64,000 bases of DNA, from assembly GCA_902806565.1 (NCBI GenBank), contig CADCXA010000021.1, positions 186,001 to 250,000 of the forward strand, read 5' to 3'. The position numbers and the translations under genes are program-made. Below the pieces are notes generated by a model that did no database searches, was not told the origin of the DNA, and was given only the letters and a program-made list of their open reading frames with translations. The stretch's first letter is position 1. Each line of letters starts with the position of its first letter. Of this stretch, positions 46,795-57,382 are shown one piece after another. Source of the DNA: Hypoxylon rubiginosum. Its lineage: Eukaryota > Ascomycota > Sordariomycetes > Xylariales > Hypoxylaceae.

Positions 46795-47938
46795 TTAGTA
46801 TCTACCACCAGTCTTCGTCGCTTCCTGCCCCCGAGCAGCGCTCAGCGACGTGCCTAGCGAGGCCTGCAACAACGTCGTGTCGAGAGCAGCGCTGATCATG
46901 TGGAACCCCTTGTCAGCATACTGCTTCGCTTGTTCTCCGCTAGTAGCAAAGAAGCCGCATTTCTTCCCTGCCTTGTTGGTCGCCTCCAAAATCCTCTCTA
47001 TAGCTTGTTCCAGTTCCGGCTCCATCACCCCGTCCAATATGGGGTGGCCGATATTGTTCCCTAGATCGAACGGGCCTATGAAGAGAACGTCGATACCGGG
47101 GATGGCGGCGATCTCCTCGACGGCGTCGAGAGCCTCCCGCGTCTCGATCTGCACCATGGTCAGGAGCGACTCGTTGGCTTGCTGAAGGTATTCCGTCATA
47201 GACGGCACGGGACTAAATCGCTCCATGGCGAATGGTGACCCTAGGCCACGCTGACCTTGCGGTGGGAATTTTGCTGCGGCCACGATTTTGCGAGCCTCTT
47301 CGGCGGAACGAAGCAACGGAATTAGGATCTGAGCTTGTCAGTCTCTCCTCTTCTCGTTCGACTAGCTTGCGTTTGATACCTACCCCGTGCGCTCCAGCAT
47401 CTAGTGCGCCTATCCTCAACGTTAGCTATATAGAGTTACTAGGTTCTGTTTCTGGACTTACGCTTGATCATCCACCCTTGCATATCGGGAATCCTCACGA
47501 GGGGGCTAACTCCGCAGCTAGCAATAGCCGGCACAGCTTCGTGCATGGCCGCATCTACATCAAATGCTGCATTTAGTGACTGAGATCCTATAGCGGATAT
47601 ATCGATCTCATCTCATTGACCCTTTTGTGTTGGGGTATACAGATAGCAATTCAGGGGCTCTTACCATCAATGTTTCCATGCTCACAGTCAACCATGACCC
47701 AATCTACCCCTGCTCGCGCCAATACCCTGGAGACATTCTGCCCGGGCAGCGTCTGCCACACACCTATACTAGGTGCCTCATTCTTAACGAACGAATCCTT
47801 TAACACGCATCCCTGTAACATGTTGGAGTATTGTTTTATCTGTATTATGTTTTTCGACTGAGAATAGAGAGCATATCGCTTGGAACTTGACAACAAGGAC
47901 CGACCCGCTGGAGCAGCAGCTCGAGCTATAAGCGTCAT
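46795..47938 (-). CDS. HpcH/HpaI-family aldolase, four exons
   Basis: Exons on -, 47938-47665, 47554-47462, 47409-47384 and 47328-46795, give 308 aa; the third exon is only 26 bp. The core is the class II pyruvate aldolase fold: D-C-E-H-G-N with catalytic His at about 87, V-R-I-P with Arg at about 112, Q-I-E-T with metal Glu at about 193 and G-P-F-D-L with metal Asp at about 219. The family splits or makes 4-hydroxy-2-oxo acids to pyruvate plus an aldehyde. The first 40 residues are rich in Arg, Ala and Ser and could be a mitochondrial presequence. An alternative start at Met40 would give a cytosolic form of family-typical length. Confidence 0.88.
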
Positions 47939-49338
47939 CGGTCTTTCAGTAGCACTCGGCAATATTCCTAAGTATCGGGTCGAGGCGAGCAGGCGCTGGC
48001 TAATGAGAGACACCCACGTCGGGAGTAGATATGGATATGATCTTTCTCCAACCTTGGATACCTTCAACTCGTGAGGAGAGACCGGTTACCGGCCCTCCCC
48101 CCTCGTTCATACATTAATCTACCGAAGAGCGGGGTAGCTACGATGGTCCAGTATTCCTACATACAACGCCATGCACCGAAACCGAACTATTCGGAGTAGT
48201 CGTACGGAATGTGGATTATGAAACCCGATGGAACTTTTGATATGTCAGCGTCTGTGGTCGTCAATCTACCTATGCAAGCTCTGACTTATATACGGCCTCG
48301 AGAGACTGCATAAGACATAGATCCACCATCCACCGCCCTAATCTGACTCATTGAATATATATAGGTATTTCAGTGGAAAGTTGATGCATTTGCCCACTTA
48401 TCGCAACAGCTACTATCTCCGTAGCTAGCTCTTAGTGATTCGCTTATCCATAAGACGGACTAGCTCCGACCGTGCCGCACCGGACTGCCGACTTCGTGCC
48501 CCACTTCTCTTAAGGGCGTCCGGACTCGATTGGCCCATTCCCGGCTTATTAGAATACCATGATAGAGAGACGGAACCGTTAGATTTAGTATCATTGAATC
48601 GGAGTACCTGAAATATGAATACTCACCATGGATGTTACATAACGGGGTGATGTATCACAGAGCTGAGGCCCCCCTTATGAGAAGGGAGTTTATGGTTAAT
48701 CTAGTCGTTACACAAGCGTACGGGTGATGGTGATAGACGTTATCCTCATATTTATATTCATTTGTTGACTCGTCGTGAAGACAGGCCTATTGTTTATAGA
48801 TGTAGTATTTGTTTTACATAGAAGGTGCTTTATAGCACCCCTCATTCTATAATCTTCGCTCGTGTCATGACAGGGAGATCGACTGACGCCTACCCCCTGT
48901 CACCTTTGTACGCCGAGCCCAGCAAGTCTATAATCGCCCCTTTCGGGCCCGGATTAGCCATTAAAATGGCTGTGCGCATGTTGCTTTACCGGGGGTAGAT
49001 TGGCGTGGGCTCTTAGCTCTGAGAGCTATCGTAGACTTGCTGGAGTAAAATACACTGGATGTCGTGGAAACGTCACATCTCCCGAGGGGAGAATACTGCG
49101 TTTACGCGAGCCGCTCACGATGCTGATATTGGCATGGTCTAATACGAATGCTCGATGCCATAGCCACGTAATGTACATCTTCTGAGTTGACAGTAGTGAT
49201 AAGGGTTCGACTCAACTAGATAATTCTCTAGAAAAAGGGGTGTTCCATCAGGAGCGCTCATATTGCTCGACAAGAGCAAGCGTTGATATAAATATTGGAA
49301 TAATAGATGATAAAACGCGAGTTCGAGTCTCTGCGTTT
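47939..49338. other. Intergenic, no gene seen
   Basis: This is the upstream region of the aldolase and downstream region of the regulator gene. A CGG-ACTG-CCG inverted triplet near 48481-48490 has the shape of a Zn2Cys6 binding site, but one hit proves nothing. Two B-box-like GTTCGA words (49207, 49321) are not in tRNA-like surroundings. Confidence 0.45.
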
Positions 49339-50897
49339 TCAGTGCGACGAATGTGTCTCATTTTCTAGTAACATTTGTCGATCCAGGGCCCTTGATCGAT
49401 TTATAGCGTTCTGATAGGCGATCACATCTAGGGCGTCGGGCATAGTCTGGGGCATATTTTGCATAGCCGAAAACATCTGGCTCAGGAGCTCAATGTGGCT
49501 GACAAAGCCGCCATTCTGGCTTGCTTGGTCCAGGAGCGCCTTTTCAACGGCCCAGTCCGCGCCCCAGATATCGGGAGGTATATTATCACTCTCGTAGAGA
49601 GCGATTCGGAGCGGCCATTGCAGGCGCGGCCACCATTCCTCGTCGTCCGGGTCGAATAGGGACACAATGCCCATGACTTCGCGGCGCGCTACGCCTCTCA
49701 GCCACCAAACACTGTCGAGAACCTTGAGTAGACCGAAATAACTAGCTAGGATAGCTAGGGCGCGCGGGCGGCGAATTTCGAGAAGTTCCACAAAGCGGCG
49801 CGAAACGGTCGCGAGAAACACGAGGGGCGCACCGGTATGCGGTATCTTGTGCGCCCAGTCGAGCACAGCAACGGCGTGCTGGTACGCCTGGCGCGTGAGC
49901 ACCTGGCTCGCCGGATCATCGTCGTACCCGACAATCTCGTCTTCGACGCCGGCCAGGAGGTGGCCGAAGAAATTCAAATTGTCTCCCGAGAGGTCCAGAT
50001 TTAGCGCCGGTTGGGATTCGATAATCGGGACCACGATCCCGCTATGACGTAACCACTGCCAGCTAGACGCGACGACGGCCTTAACGCCCTGAAAGGAGTG
50101 GAACCAGGACAATGGGAGCGCATAGCCGTCGGATCGTTCTTTGAGGTCGCCGCTGTCGTCGCGGGTGAAGATGCGAGAGGCCGTAGACTGGAATGCAATG
50201 AGGGCGGCGGTCAGAAACAGCGCTTCCGCGTTCGACTCGGTTATTCCCTTGCTGAGACTTGCGCCGTATTCTGACAGGGTAGAGGCCATATACGAATGGC
50301 TCGCGCGTATGAGTTCTTGGTCCTGGGGGGTGTGAGATCGTAGATGGAGCGCGGAGACGGCGAGCAGGGCATCGGCCAGGAAGTTGGCGCCGGTGAAGGC
50401 GAGATTCGGGACAGTATCCCGCCATATCTTCTCGCTCACGGGGGACGATATGGCGAGGGTTTCGCAAGTGATGGTGGTATAGTGGTGGAGAAGTTTCAGT
50501 TCCATCATGCGACTACTTTTGGTATTCGAAGTTAAAGGAAGCGGTTCGGGATTTCGGTACAAGGGAAGAGGAGTGCCCGAGTCTACCGAGGGCGTTGGCG
50601 GAAGGGTACTCGTCGACGGGCTATCGCAGTTGCTGGTAGACGTCGTGGGGCGAGGGGTATCGACTGGAACGAGGGCGTCGACGAAGCTGGGATGTTCAAA
50701 GTCGCAAGCGACGCCATGCTTGGTACAATTCCCACACCGGGGATGAATCTCATCGCACTACAAGCGATTGGACGCAGTTAGTTGCGCCGGCCTCCTTTTT
50801 GGAACATGACGAGCTCTGTGGTACGTACCTTTATCTTTCTAGCTTTACACCTTCTGCAGCCAGCACGAGACTTCTTGTGGGATCGTCTTGGAGGCAT
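49339..50897 (-). CDS. Zn2Cys6 fungal transcription factor
   Basis: Two exons on -, 50897-50829 and 50757-49339, give 495 aa. The intron splits the zinc cluster between residues 23 and 24. Joined, the cysteines at 14, 17, 24, 31, 34 and 41 give the exact C-x2-C-x6-C-x6-C-x2-C-x6-C pattern, with the basic R-C-K-A-R-K-I-K inside it. A Ser/Thr/Pro linker follows, then from about residue 100 a helical region beginning L-L-H-H-Y-T-T, typical of the sterol-uptake-regulator (Upc2-like) class of fungal C6 factors. It is divergent from the esterase gene 1 kb away, so regulation of that gene and the following metabolic genes is a fair inference. Confidence 0.92.
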
Positions 50898-51896
50898 CGT
50901 CACGCAAAGATCATAACCGCCGAGCAACAATGTCTCTATTATGTCTATATGGGCATATGAACGAAGCCATCGAAAGAGATATTGAAGATATTGGAGTAAG
51001 TTTTCCTACCGAATCGGGTTCCCGGATGCCGAATGGAATAATGGCCTGAGAAGTTCGTTACGATTGTAAAAGGGACCAAGGAACCAGACGTAAGACGGGA
51101 TTGGACTCGATGTATGTGGGGGGTTGTAATTTGACATGTGCTAAGCCACTGTCAAGCGACGCGGCAGATCCGGGGCGCTAGAAGGGAACCAATCACCCCT
51201 ATTCCATTAGCTTAGGCAGCCCAGGTAGGTACATGACAATGCTTAAACAGTACCACTATACGCGTATAAGAGGCTACCGAAGATGAGCCGAATCTGCGGA
51301 TTATTGCCTAAAGAAGTTACATTTTTTATACAACTAATAAGATCTTTCACCGTTTTGTTGCTACATTTCTACTCTATCAAATGGTAGACTGTATACCCAG
51401 GTAAGTGAGAATTGACTTGGGATTACGGATTCGATATGCCCCTATGGCACGGTTGTTAGGGGCTAGGTACAGGTACCGCTTAGAGGTAGATTCAACTCCC
51501 CCATTCCCCCACCATTTCCCTTTTCGGATGACGCAAACGCATGCGCCACAGGCTTTCGGCATTTTAACGTCTACCGAGTTTCCGACCTGCCTCATGCTGA
51601 CATCAAGGAATCAGGGATGAGACAACGACGACCAGACGAATATTTACCTTCAAATGTATTCTATCACGAGCTGTCTATGCAAATCTGACAACGTGACAGA
51701 CAATAAATGAGATATGGGATATTGAGATCGTAACAGACTTAACACATCTCGACTTTCGGCTTTCACGTCTGCTTCAGGGGTAACGTCACGAGCCTATTAA
51801 AGCATGAGGCTATGCGTGTTGTCGGGTAATAATTTAAGAGCTGTCTAGGCTCTAAGACCGCTTCACAGGTCCTTCCAACGCTTCCGGTCGGGCAAG
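50898..51896. promoter_or_regulatory. Divergent promoter of regulator and esterase genes
   Basis: This 999-bp stretch lies between two start codons facing apart. It contains no gene. AGGTAGGTAC and AGGTACAGGTACC words lie at 51225 and 51466, and a CGGCAGATCCGG word (CGG-N6-CGG) near 51160 could bind a zinc-cluster factor. All factor sites are untested guesses. Confidence 0.4.
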
Positions 51897-53660
51897 ATGG
51901 CAATCTATGTAAGGAGATTAGGGTGGTTGGCCATATTCGTCGCTATCTGCTTGGCAATCTTTTGGAGCCGAACTTACTACCCAACGAGTCTTACGGATCG
52001 GCTGTGCTACGTTCTCGGGACTTGCAAGACAGGCAGCTCGACCAAGTTCTCAGTTGAAGATACTCCTATCGTGCTGGAAGGGTATGGCAGCTTCACGGGA
52101 ACGACGATAGGACACACCTTGAGCGGTGTTGCGCTTCCGAATCCGGTTGACACCTGGCTCGGTGTCGACTATGCGGCCCAGCCGGTGGGAGAAGGCCGTT
52201 TCAAACCTGTCGACTGGCCGGCTCCGTTTGACGACGTGAAGGCCGCCACCACGTACGGCAAATCGTGTACTCAAGATCCCAAGTATGTCAACATAGAGGC
52301 TCAGGGAGAGGCATGTCTTAATTTCAACGTGTATCGAACAAAAGGAGTTCCATTGAGCGAGAAACTTCCCGTCTTCGTTTACATACATGGTGGTAGTTTC
52401 AACTTTGGTAGCAGTAAGAGCTTAGACGGCGCAGCATTTGTCGCATCCTCAAAAGCCCCTATTGTAGTGGTTAGCTTCCACTACCGGCTCAACTCCCTTG
52501 GCTTCCTCCCGTCGGTCATATTCAGCCAGGAGGGCCTGCTCAATCTCGGCATACGGGATCAGTACTTCTTTTTGAAGCATTTTGTGCAGAAGCATGTCGG
52601 CTCCTTTGGGGGCGACCCGGAAACTATCACTCTCGGTGGCCGCTCGGCCGGTGCGCATTCTGTTGGCATTCACTATTTCCACAACTACGGTGAAGACGCT
52701 GGAAAACCTTACTTCGCCAGGACCATTCATCAATCCGGCTCAGTTACGGCACGCGCGTTCCCGAATGCGACATATCCCCTTTACATCCAGCAATTCGAAG
52801 AGTATATGACGTACCTTCGCTGTCCCACGGACGACAATGCTGCCGCCCTTGCTTGCCTACGTTCTGCCAAACTCGCTGATATCAGAAAGATTAGCATGAA
52901 GCTATATGACAATTCAGAGTATAACAATACGTGGCCCTTCCAACCAACACAAGGTGGCCCGCTGCTAGAGAAGTTCGGTTCCCAGTCTGGCTATGACGGA
53001 ACTTTCTTCCACCTCCCAACGATCACAACTTCTGTTACGAACGAGGGGAGATTCGCCGTACCTGGTGGCATGAAGACAAATGACGAATTTTTGAATTATA
53101 TGCATACCACTGCGCCACTCCTGACTGCCGAAGAGCTTGAGACACTAGCAAAATTGTATCCAGACCCAGCGACGAATGACGCCTCTCCATTTAAAGATTC
53201 TCCAAGAGACATCCAATATGCCCGCTTGTCAGCGGCTTGGAGCGACTACGGCTACATTTGTCCTGGACAGGAGACCGCATATAGGGTATCTACCGCGGGC
53301 GTGCCTATTTGGAAGGCCCGTTTCAACACCAACAACAGCTTCCCAGCGTGGCGCGGTATTCCGCACGCTGCCGACGGGAGATATACTTGGCCCGAGTCTA
53401 AAGTTCAGCATCCAGAAATCGGTCATGTGCACCATGGCTATCTATCCAGCTTCGTCGCAACTGGTGATCCGAATACGCATAGATATCCAGGCTCTCCTGA
53501 GTGGCCAAAGTACGAACCCGAGGGATACGGGCTTGATTCCAAGCCCGCCCTACAACTTGTCGTACAGCCCCAAGATACGAAAGTTGAAGCGGATGATATT
53601 CGCCGCGAGGCCTGCCTATTTTGGAGAGAACCTGAGAGAGCTCCTCGACTAAACAAGTAA
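51897..53660 (+). CDS. Type-B carboxylesterase, membrane-anchored or secreted
   Basis: Single-exon 587-aa protein. Residues 8-27 are a hydrophobic signal anchor or uncleaved signal after a short basic start. The alpha/beta-hydrolase fold shows H-G-G oxyanion residues at 164-166, the nucleophile motif G-R-S-A-G with Ser250, acid Glu383 in T-N-E-G and His490 in I-P-H-A-A-D. Cys pairs at about 124/140 and 310/320 fit the family's disulphides. The family hydrolyses esters of lipids, xenobiotics or secondary metabolites. The substrate is unknown. It faces the Zn2Cys6 gene head-to-head and is followed by an oxygenase on the same strand. Confidence 0.92.
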   Translation: MAIYVRRLGWLAIFVAICLAIFWSRTYYPTSLTDRLCYVLGTCKTGSSTKFSVEDTPIVLEGYGSFTGTTIGHTLSGVALPNPVDTWLGVDYAAQPVGEGRFKPVDWPAPFDDVKAATTYGKSCTQDPKYVNIEAQGEACLNFNVYRTKGVPLSEKLPVFVYIHGGSFNFGSSKSLDGAAFVASSKAPIVVVSFHYRLNSLGFLPSVIFSQEGLLNLGIRDQYFFLKHFVQKHVGSFGGDPETITLGGRSAGAHSVGIHYFHNYGEDAGKPYFARTIHQSGSVTARAFPNATYPLYIQQFEEYMTYLRCPTDDNAAALACLRSAKLADIRKISMKLYDNSEYNNTWPFQPTQGGPLLEKFGSQSGYDGTFFHLPTITTSVTNEGRFAVPGGMKTNDEFLNYMHTTAPLLTAEELETLAKLYPDPATNDASPFKDSPRDIQYARLSAAWSDYGYICPGQETAYRVSTAGVPIWKARFNTNNSFPAWRGIPHAADGRYTWPESKVQHPEIGHVHHGYLSSFVATGDPNTHRYPGSPEWPKYEPEGYGLDSKPALQLVVQPQDTKVEADDIRREACLFWREPERAPRLNK

Positions 53661-54009
53661 TAACCCCTCTATACTAATTCTATTTATTCCTATGCAGAAT
53701 TTCCTATATTCCATATATCCCATATTTGTCCAATCTCCAATCTGCGCCCTGTCATTTTCTTTAGATATTATGGGGCATTCTATCAGATACGTGATCCAAT
53801 GATGAGGAAGGAATCCCAGTCTTGGAGCGACGTTGCGATAGGCGGCTAGAATGGCGTGACCAAGACTTATACCGCATTGGCGGTTAGTGGACGCGCACCG
53901 GACCTTTTTTAACTTACGACTCTCCCATACCTAAGTAATAATATCATGTGAAGTTATTCATATGGACGTAATATTTTGAGCTGTTTGACTAGCATCATTA
54001 TCCCGAACA

Positions 54010-55127
54010 ATGTCGACTGCATTTAGCGAGATTCCAATAATAGACCTCTCACAGGCGGATGATGAGTCAACCAAACCAGACCTACTAAGCAGTCTTCGTT
54101 ATGCTCTTACCGAAGTGGGATTTCTATATGTGTCAAACCACGATGTACCAACGACAGTTGTCGACGGGCTGGTGAAGATTCTACCTACGCTTTTCGAACT
54201 TGAGGATAAGATCAAGAAATCCGTCGCGCTAGAAAATTCACCTCATTTTCTCGGCTATAGTGGTGTTGGAAGTGAAAATACGGGCGGGAAAGTGGACAGA
54301 AGAGAGCAGTTCGAGTTTGCTACGGAGCTGACGGCAACCTGGCATTATGGCCTTCCATTGTACGAGCGTCTGCGAGGTCCCAATCAGGTCTGTCTCTAAT
54401 CGGGAGGGAGCTCTAAGTCTTGTGCTGATAATTCTAGTGGCCAGAAGGACACACGGAACTACGATCTACAGTGGAGGCCTACATACATGAGCTCACGAAA
54501 CTAGGAGAGCGGTTTCTCGATCTAGTTGCTCAAGCTCTCTCACTTTCTCCAGGGACCTTCCAGCCATTTCTATCAGATCAGCACCGCCTTAAGCTAGTCC
54601 ACTATCCTGCATTACCAGTTGATGACCCTGCCATCTCACAACAAGGCGTAGGTCCCCACAAGGATTCTTCGGGGTGGTGGACATTCCTTCTACAAGCATC
54701 ACCTCCCGAAGTAAAGGGACTGCAAGTTCTCAACAAGGCTGGTGATTGGGTGGATGTCCCCGTGGTGCCCGGGACCTTCGTGGTGAACATCGGCCAGGCT
54801 TTCGAAGTCGTCACCAACGGCGCATGCAAGGCGACCACGCACCGCGTTCTCTCCGGACCGCACGAGAGGTACAGCGTGCCGTTCTTCCAGGGCGTACGTC
54901 GCAACCTCACCAAAGCCGAGGCGGTCGGGACGCTGAAAGGCCATTTTGGCGCCCTCCACACCAGTCTCGAGTCCGAGGAGGGGAACGCGGTCGACTCCGC
55001 CTTCTTGAAGGGGAAATATGACACGTGGGGAGAATCCCAGCTGCGGACGAAGGTGCGCAGCCATCGCGATAACGGCAGGAAATTTTACCCCGAGGTTTAC
55101 GAACAGTACATCAGTGACGATGTTTAG
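54010..55127 (+). CDS. 2-oxoglutarate/Fe(II) oxygenase, isopenicillin-N-synthase-like (first of pair)
   Basis: Two exons, 54010-54387 and 54438-55127, give 355 aa. The intron is 50 bp, GTCTGT...TTCTAG. The N-terminal DIOX_N part begins I-P-I-I-D-L-S. The C-terminal double-stranded helix holds the iron triad His200-x-Asp202 (P-H-K-D) and His261 (T-H-R-V), and the 2-oxoglutarate pair Arg270-x-Ser272 (R-Y-S-V-P-F-F). All catalytic residues are present. The family hydroxylates, desaturates or ring-closes small molecules. The gene ends 130 bp from the end of a second oxygenase on the other strand; the two proteins are only distantly alike. Confidence 0.9.
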
Positions 55128-55256
55128 ACGCACAAAAATCGCAAAATATGACCTCGATGGGTAATCAGAACGTTCAGCGTTGCGGAATTTATTCTCAATT
55201 TTGTCATTTTCAAGTTTGCCAAATATAACTAGATACAGTACTTGGGAGGTATCTAT

Positions 55257-56576
55257 TTAGTCATAGTACTTAGCCGCCTTGCCGCGAATAATCTCCTGCT
55301 CGGCCACGTCGCCCCTCGGCTTGTCCTTCGCGACGCCCCTCGCGACGCGGGCCTTGACCCACTCCCCGGCCGTGATCCCCACAGCGCTGCCGTCCGTAGT
55401 CTTATCGTACCCGAGGCGCTCCAGCACGCCGCTCGCGACGGGCCGCAGCTCGAGGCTGTCCTCGGGCCGCACGAAGTACAGGACGCCGAGGCGGTCGACG
55501 CCGGCCTGGTCGGCGGGCGGCGCGACGACGCGGTGGATGCTGCTCCGGAGGAACCCGTTGGTCAGGAACTCGAGCGAGTCGGCGAGGTTGACGGTGATGC
55601 TCCCCCGGTGCGGCCGGACCCACTTCCACCGGCCCTCCGGCGTGCGCACCTGCAGGGCGGCCACGGGCTGCCGGAATAGCAGCGTCAGGCTGCCGAAGTC
55701 GGTGTGGCCTTTTACCCACACGTCCCCGAGCGCGCGGTTCTGCTCCGGGGTGCGGCGGTGGTACTTCATGTACCGCAGGTGGCAGTCGCTCTTTTCATCG
55801 TACCGGTGGCGCCGCAGGAAGAAGTCCTCGGGCAGCTCGAGGACCAGCGCGAACAGGACGAGCAGCTTGCCGGCGACGCCGTCGTGGATGTGGCGCGCGA
55901 ACGCCTCGATCTCGGCCTTGTTCCTGTCGATGACGTCCGGGTGCGGCTGCTCGAAGGCCGGGATGAATTTCGGGATGTTGTAGATTTCCGTGTTGTCGAA
56001 TATGCCGGGTTTTACTTCCTGCGTTTCGGATCATCATCGTCCGCATCAGAAATTGCAGGATGGATTTTTTTTTATAGATGAGGTGTATAATACTTACGCG
56101 AAGTCCGAGAGGCTTGTAGCCGTTGTAGCCGCCGTGCTCGAGGTCCGCGCGGTACTTGAGCTTCTCTTCCATCGGCAGCTGGAATACTTCCTTGCCGATG
56201 GCGAATTGCCTATCGACTTGTTCCTGGGTTAGGCCGAAGTTGATGATGTAGAAAAACCCTGTATATTAAACGCCGCATATTAGCCTGCCGCCCGCGAGTC
56301 TCGTGTCTCATACACGAAGGCCGCTAACCGATCTTTTGGATGGCTTCGAACAGCTGAGACGCGAGCCTCTGCTTCCCTCCTGGTTGGTCGAACTGGGAGA
56401 GGTCCAACGTTACGAGATCTGCCCAGTCAACTAGAGAATACCACTACAGTCAGTATTCCGTTTACATCTAGAGATGGCGTATAAGTTCTCTTACGTTCAT
56501 ATTTCGTTTCGGGGACCTGGTGGTACGCCGGGATATCTCTCTGCCCCTGAATAGTGGGAGTAGCAACTGCTGCCAT
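55257..56576 (-). CDS. 2-oxoglutarate/Fe(II) oxygenase, flavonol-synthase-like (second of pair)
   Basis: Four exons on -, 56576-56495, 56430-56329, 56258-56098 and 56018-55257, give 368 aa, all junctions in frame. DIOX_N part: D-W-A-D-L-V-T-L-D-L near 29-38 and G-F-F-Y-I-I-N-F-G near 62-70. Iron triad: His220-T-Asp222 and His277 (I-H-R-V). The co-substrate motif is Arg291-L-Gly293, so the usual Ser of R-x-S is Gly. This may change how 2-oxoglutarate is held, or be normal for this fungal branch. Exon 4 is very G+C-rich, unlike the first oxygenase gene. Substrate unknown. Confidence 0.9.
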
Positions 56577-57382
56577 TTCGCCTTTATGAAAAGTCTCAAA
56601 TCTCAATTTGTTATGTACAATTTTTCTCTTGATCATATGCGATTGCCCTCAACCCGGAGGCACGGTTCACTTTATGCATGACATAGCAAACCCAGCATCG
56701 GATCCGATACCGACGACCTCCACGATGGCGTGATACACTTACGAACATTGATTCCAAATGGATACCAGGGTCCGACAGCTCTAAAGAATCCTAGAGGGGA
56801 AATCGGTTCCAAAGTATCGGATCCCGCGTGTTTTCGCGGGCCCTGCACGAACTAGGCGAAGTCGCGATCATCCCAGCCGATGACGAATATCAGAGAGACG
56901 CGCTCTCATCGGTCGAGGACCTGCAACCTCCAACCCACCCCCAATCTTTGTCTCTTGTCATACCATCGGGAGGGGTTCCCGGAATTATGACTCCAGCACA
57001 CGGAAACCGGTTACGATAACAAGAATTGTAAAATATAATCCCAGTGCTATACTAGGCACGGGACGCGTCCTTCATCTAGGGCGTTTCTATACACACACGA
57101 CCAGTAGATAATAATACCAGCCTGGCCTAGCGGTGTTCTTGGCAAGTCGGGACATAGAAATTCGTGATTATAGCGGACTATTGTTCCATGTTTATTGGCG
57201 GGTCTCTTATCAGACTTTTTCTCCCCTTTGGTTGCTGCTCGTCGAATATGCCCCTGACTTAAATCAAGTGCCCAGGGTAGCGATATTTGAGGTGCCCGCC
57301 GCACTACATACATATCAACCTCCCTTCATAATACTCGGCTACGGTCCTAGCAGTTTATTCTGAAGTTTGGGAAAAAGCAGCT
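56577..57382. other. Intergenic, divergent starts
   Basis: About 0.8 kb between the starts of the second oxygenase (-) and the Dal5-type transporter (+). No gene is seen. A short palindromic-looking GATCCGATACCGAC/CGGATCC region lies around 56700-56825. Confidence 0.4.

Noticed and set aside
49200..49335. Possible tRNA because of two GTTCGA words
   Set aside because: No A-box at the right distance and no acceptor or anticodon stem can be drawn.
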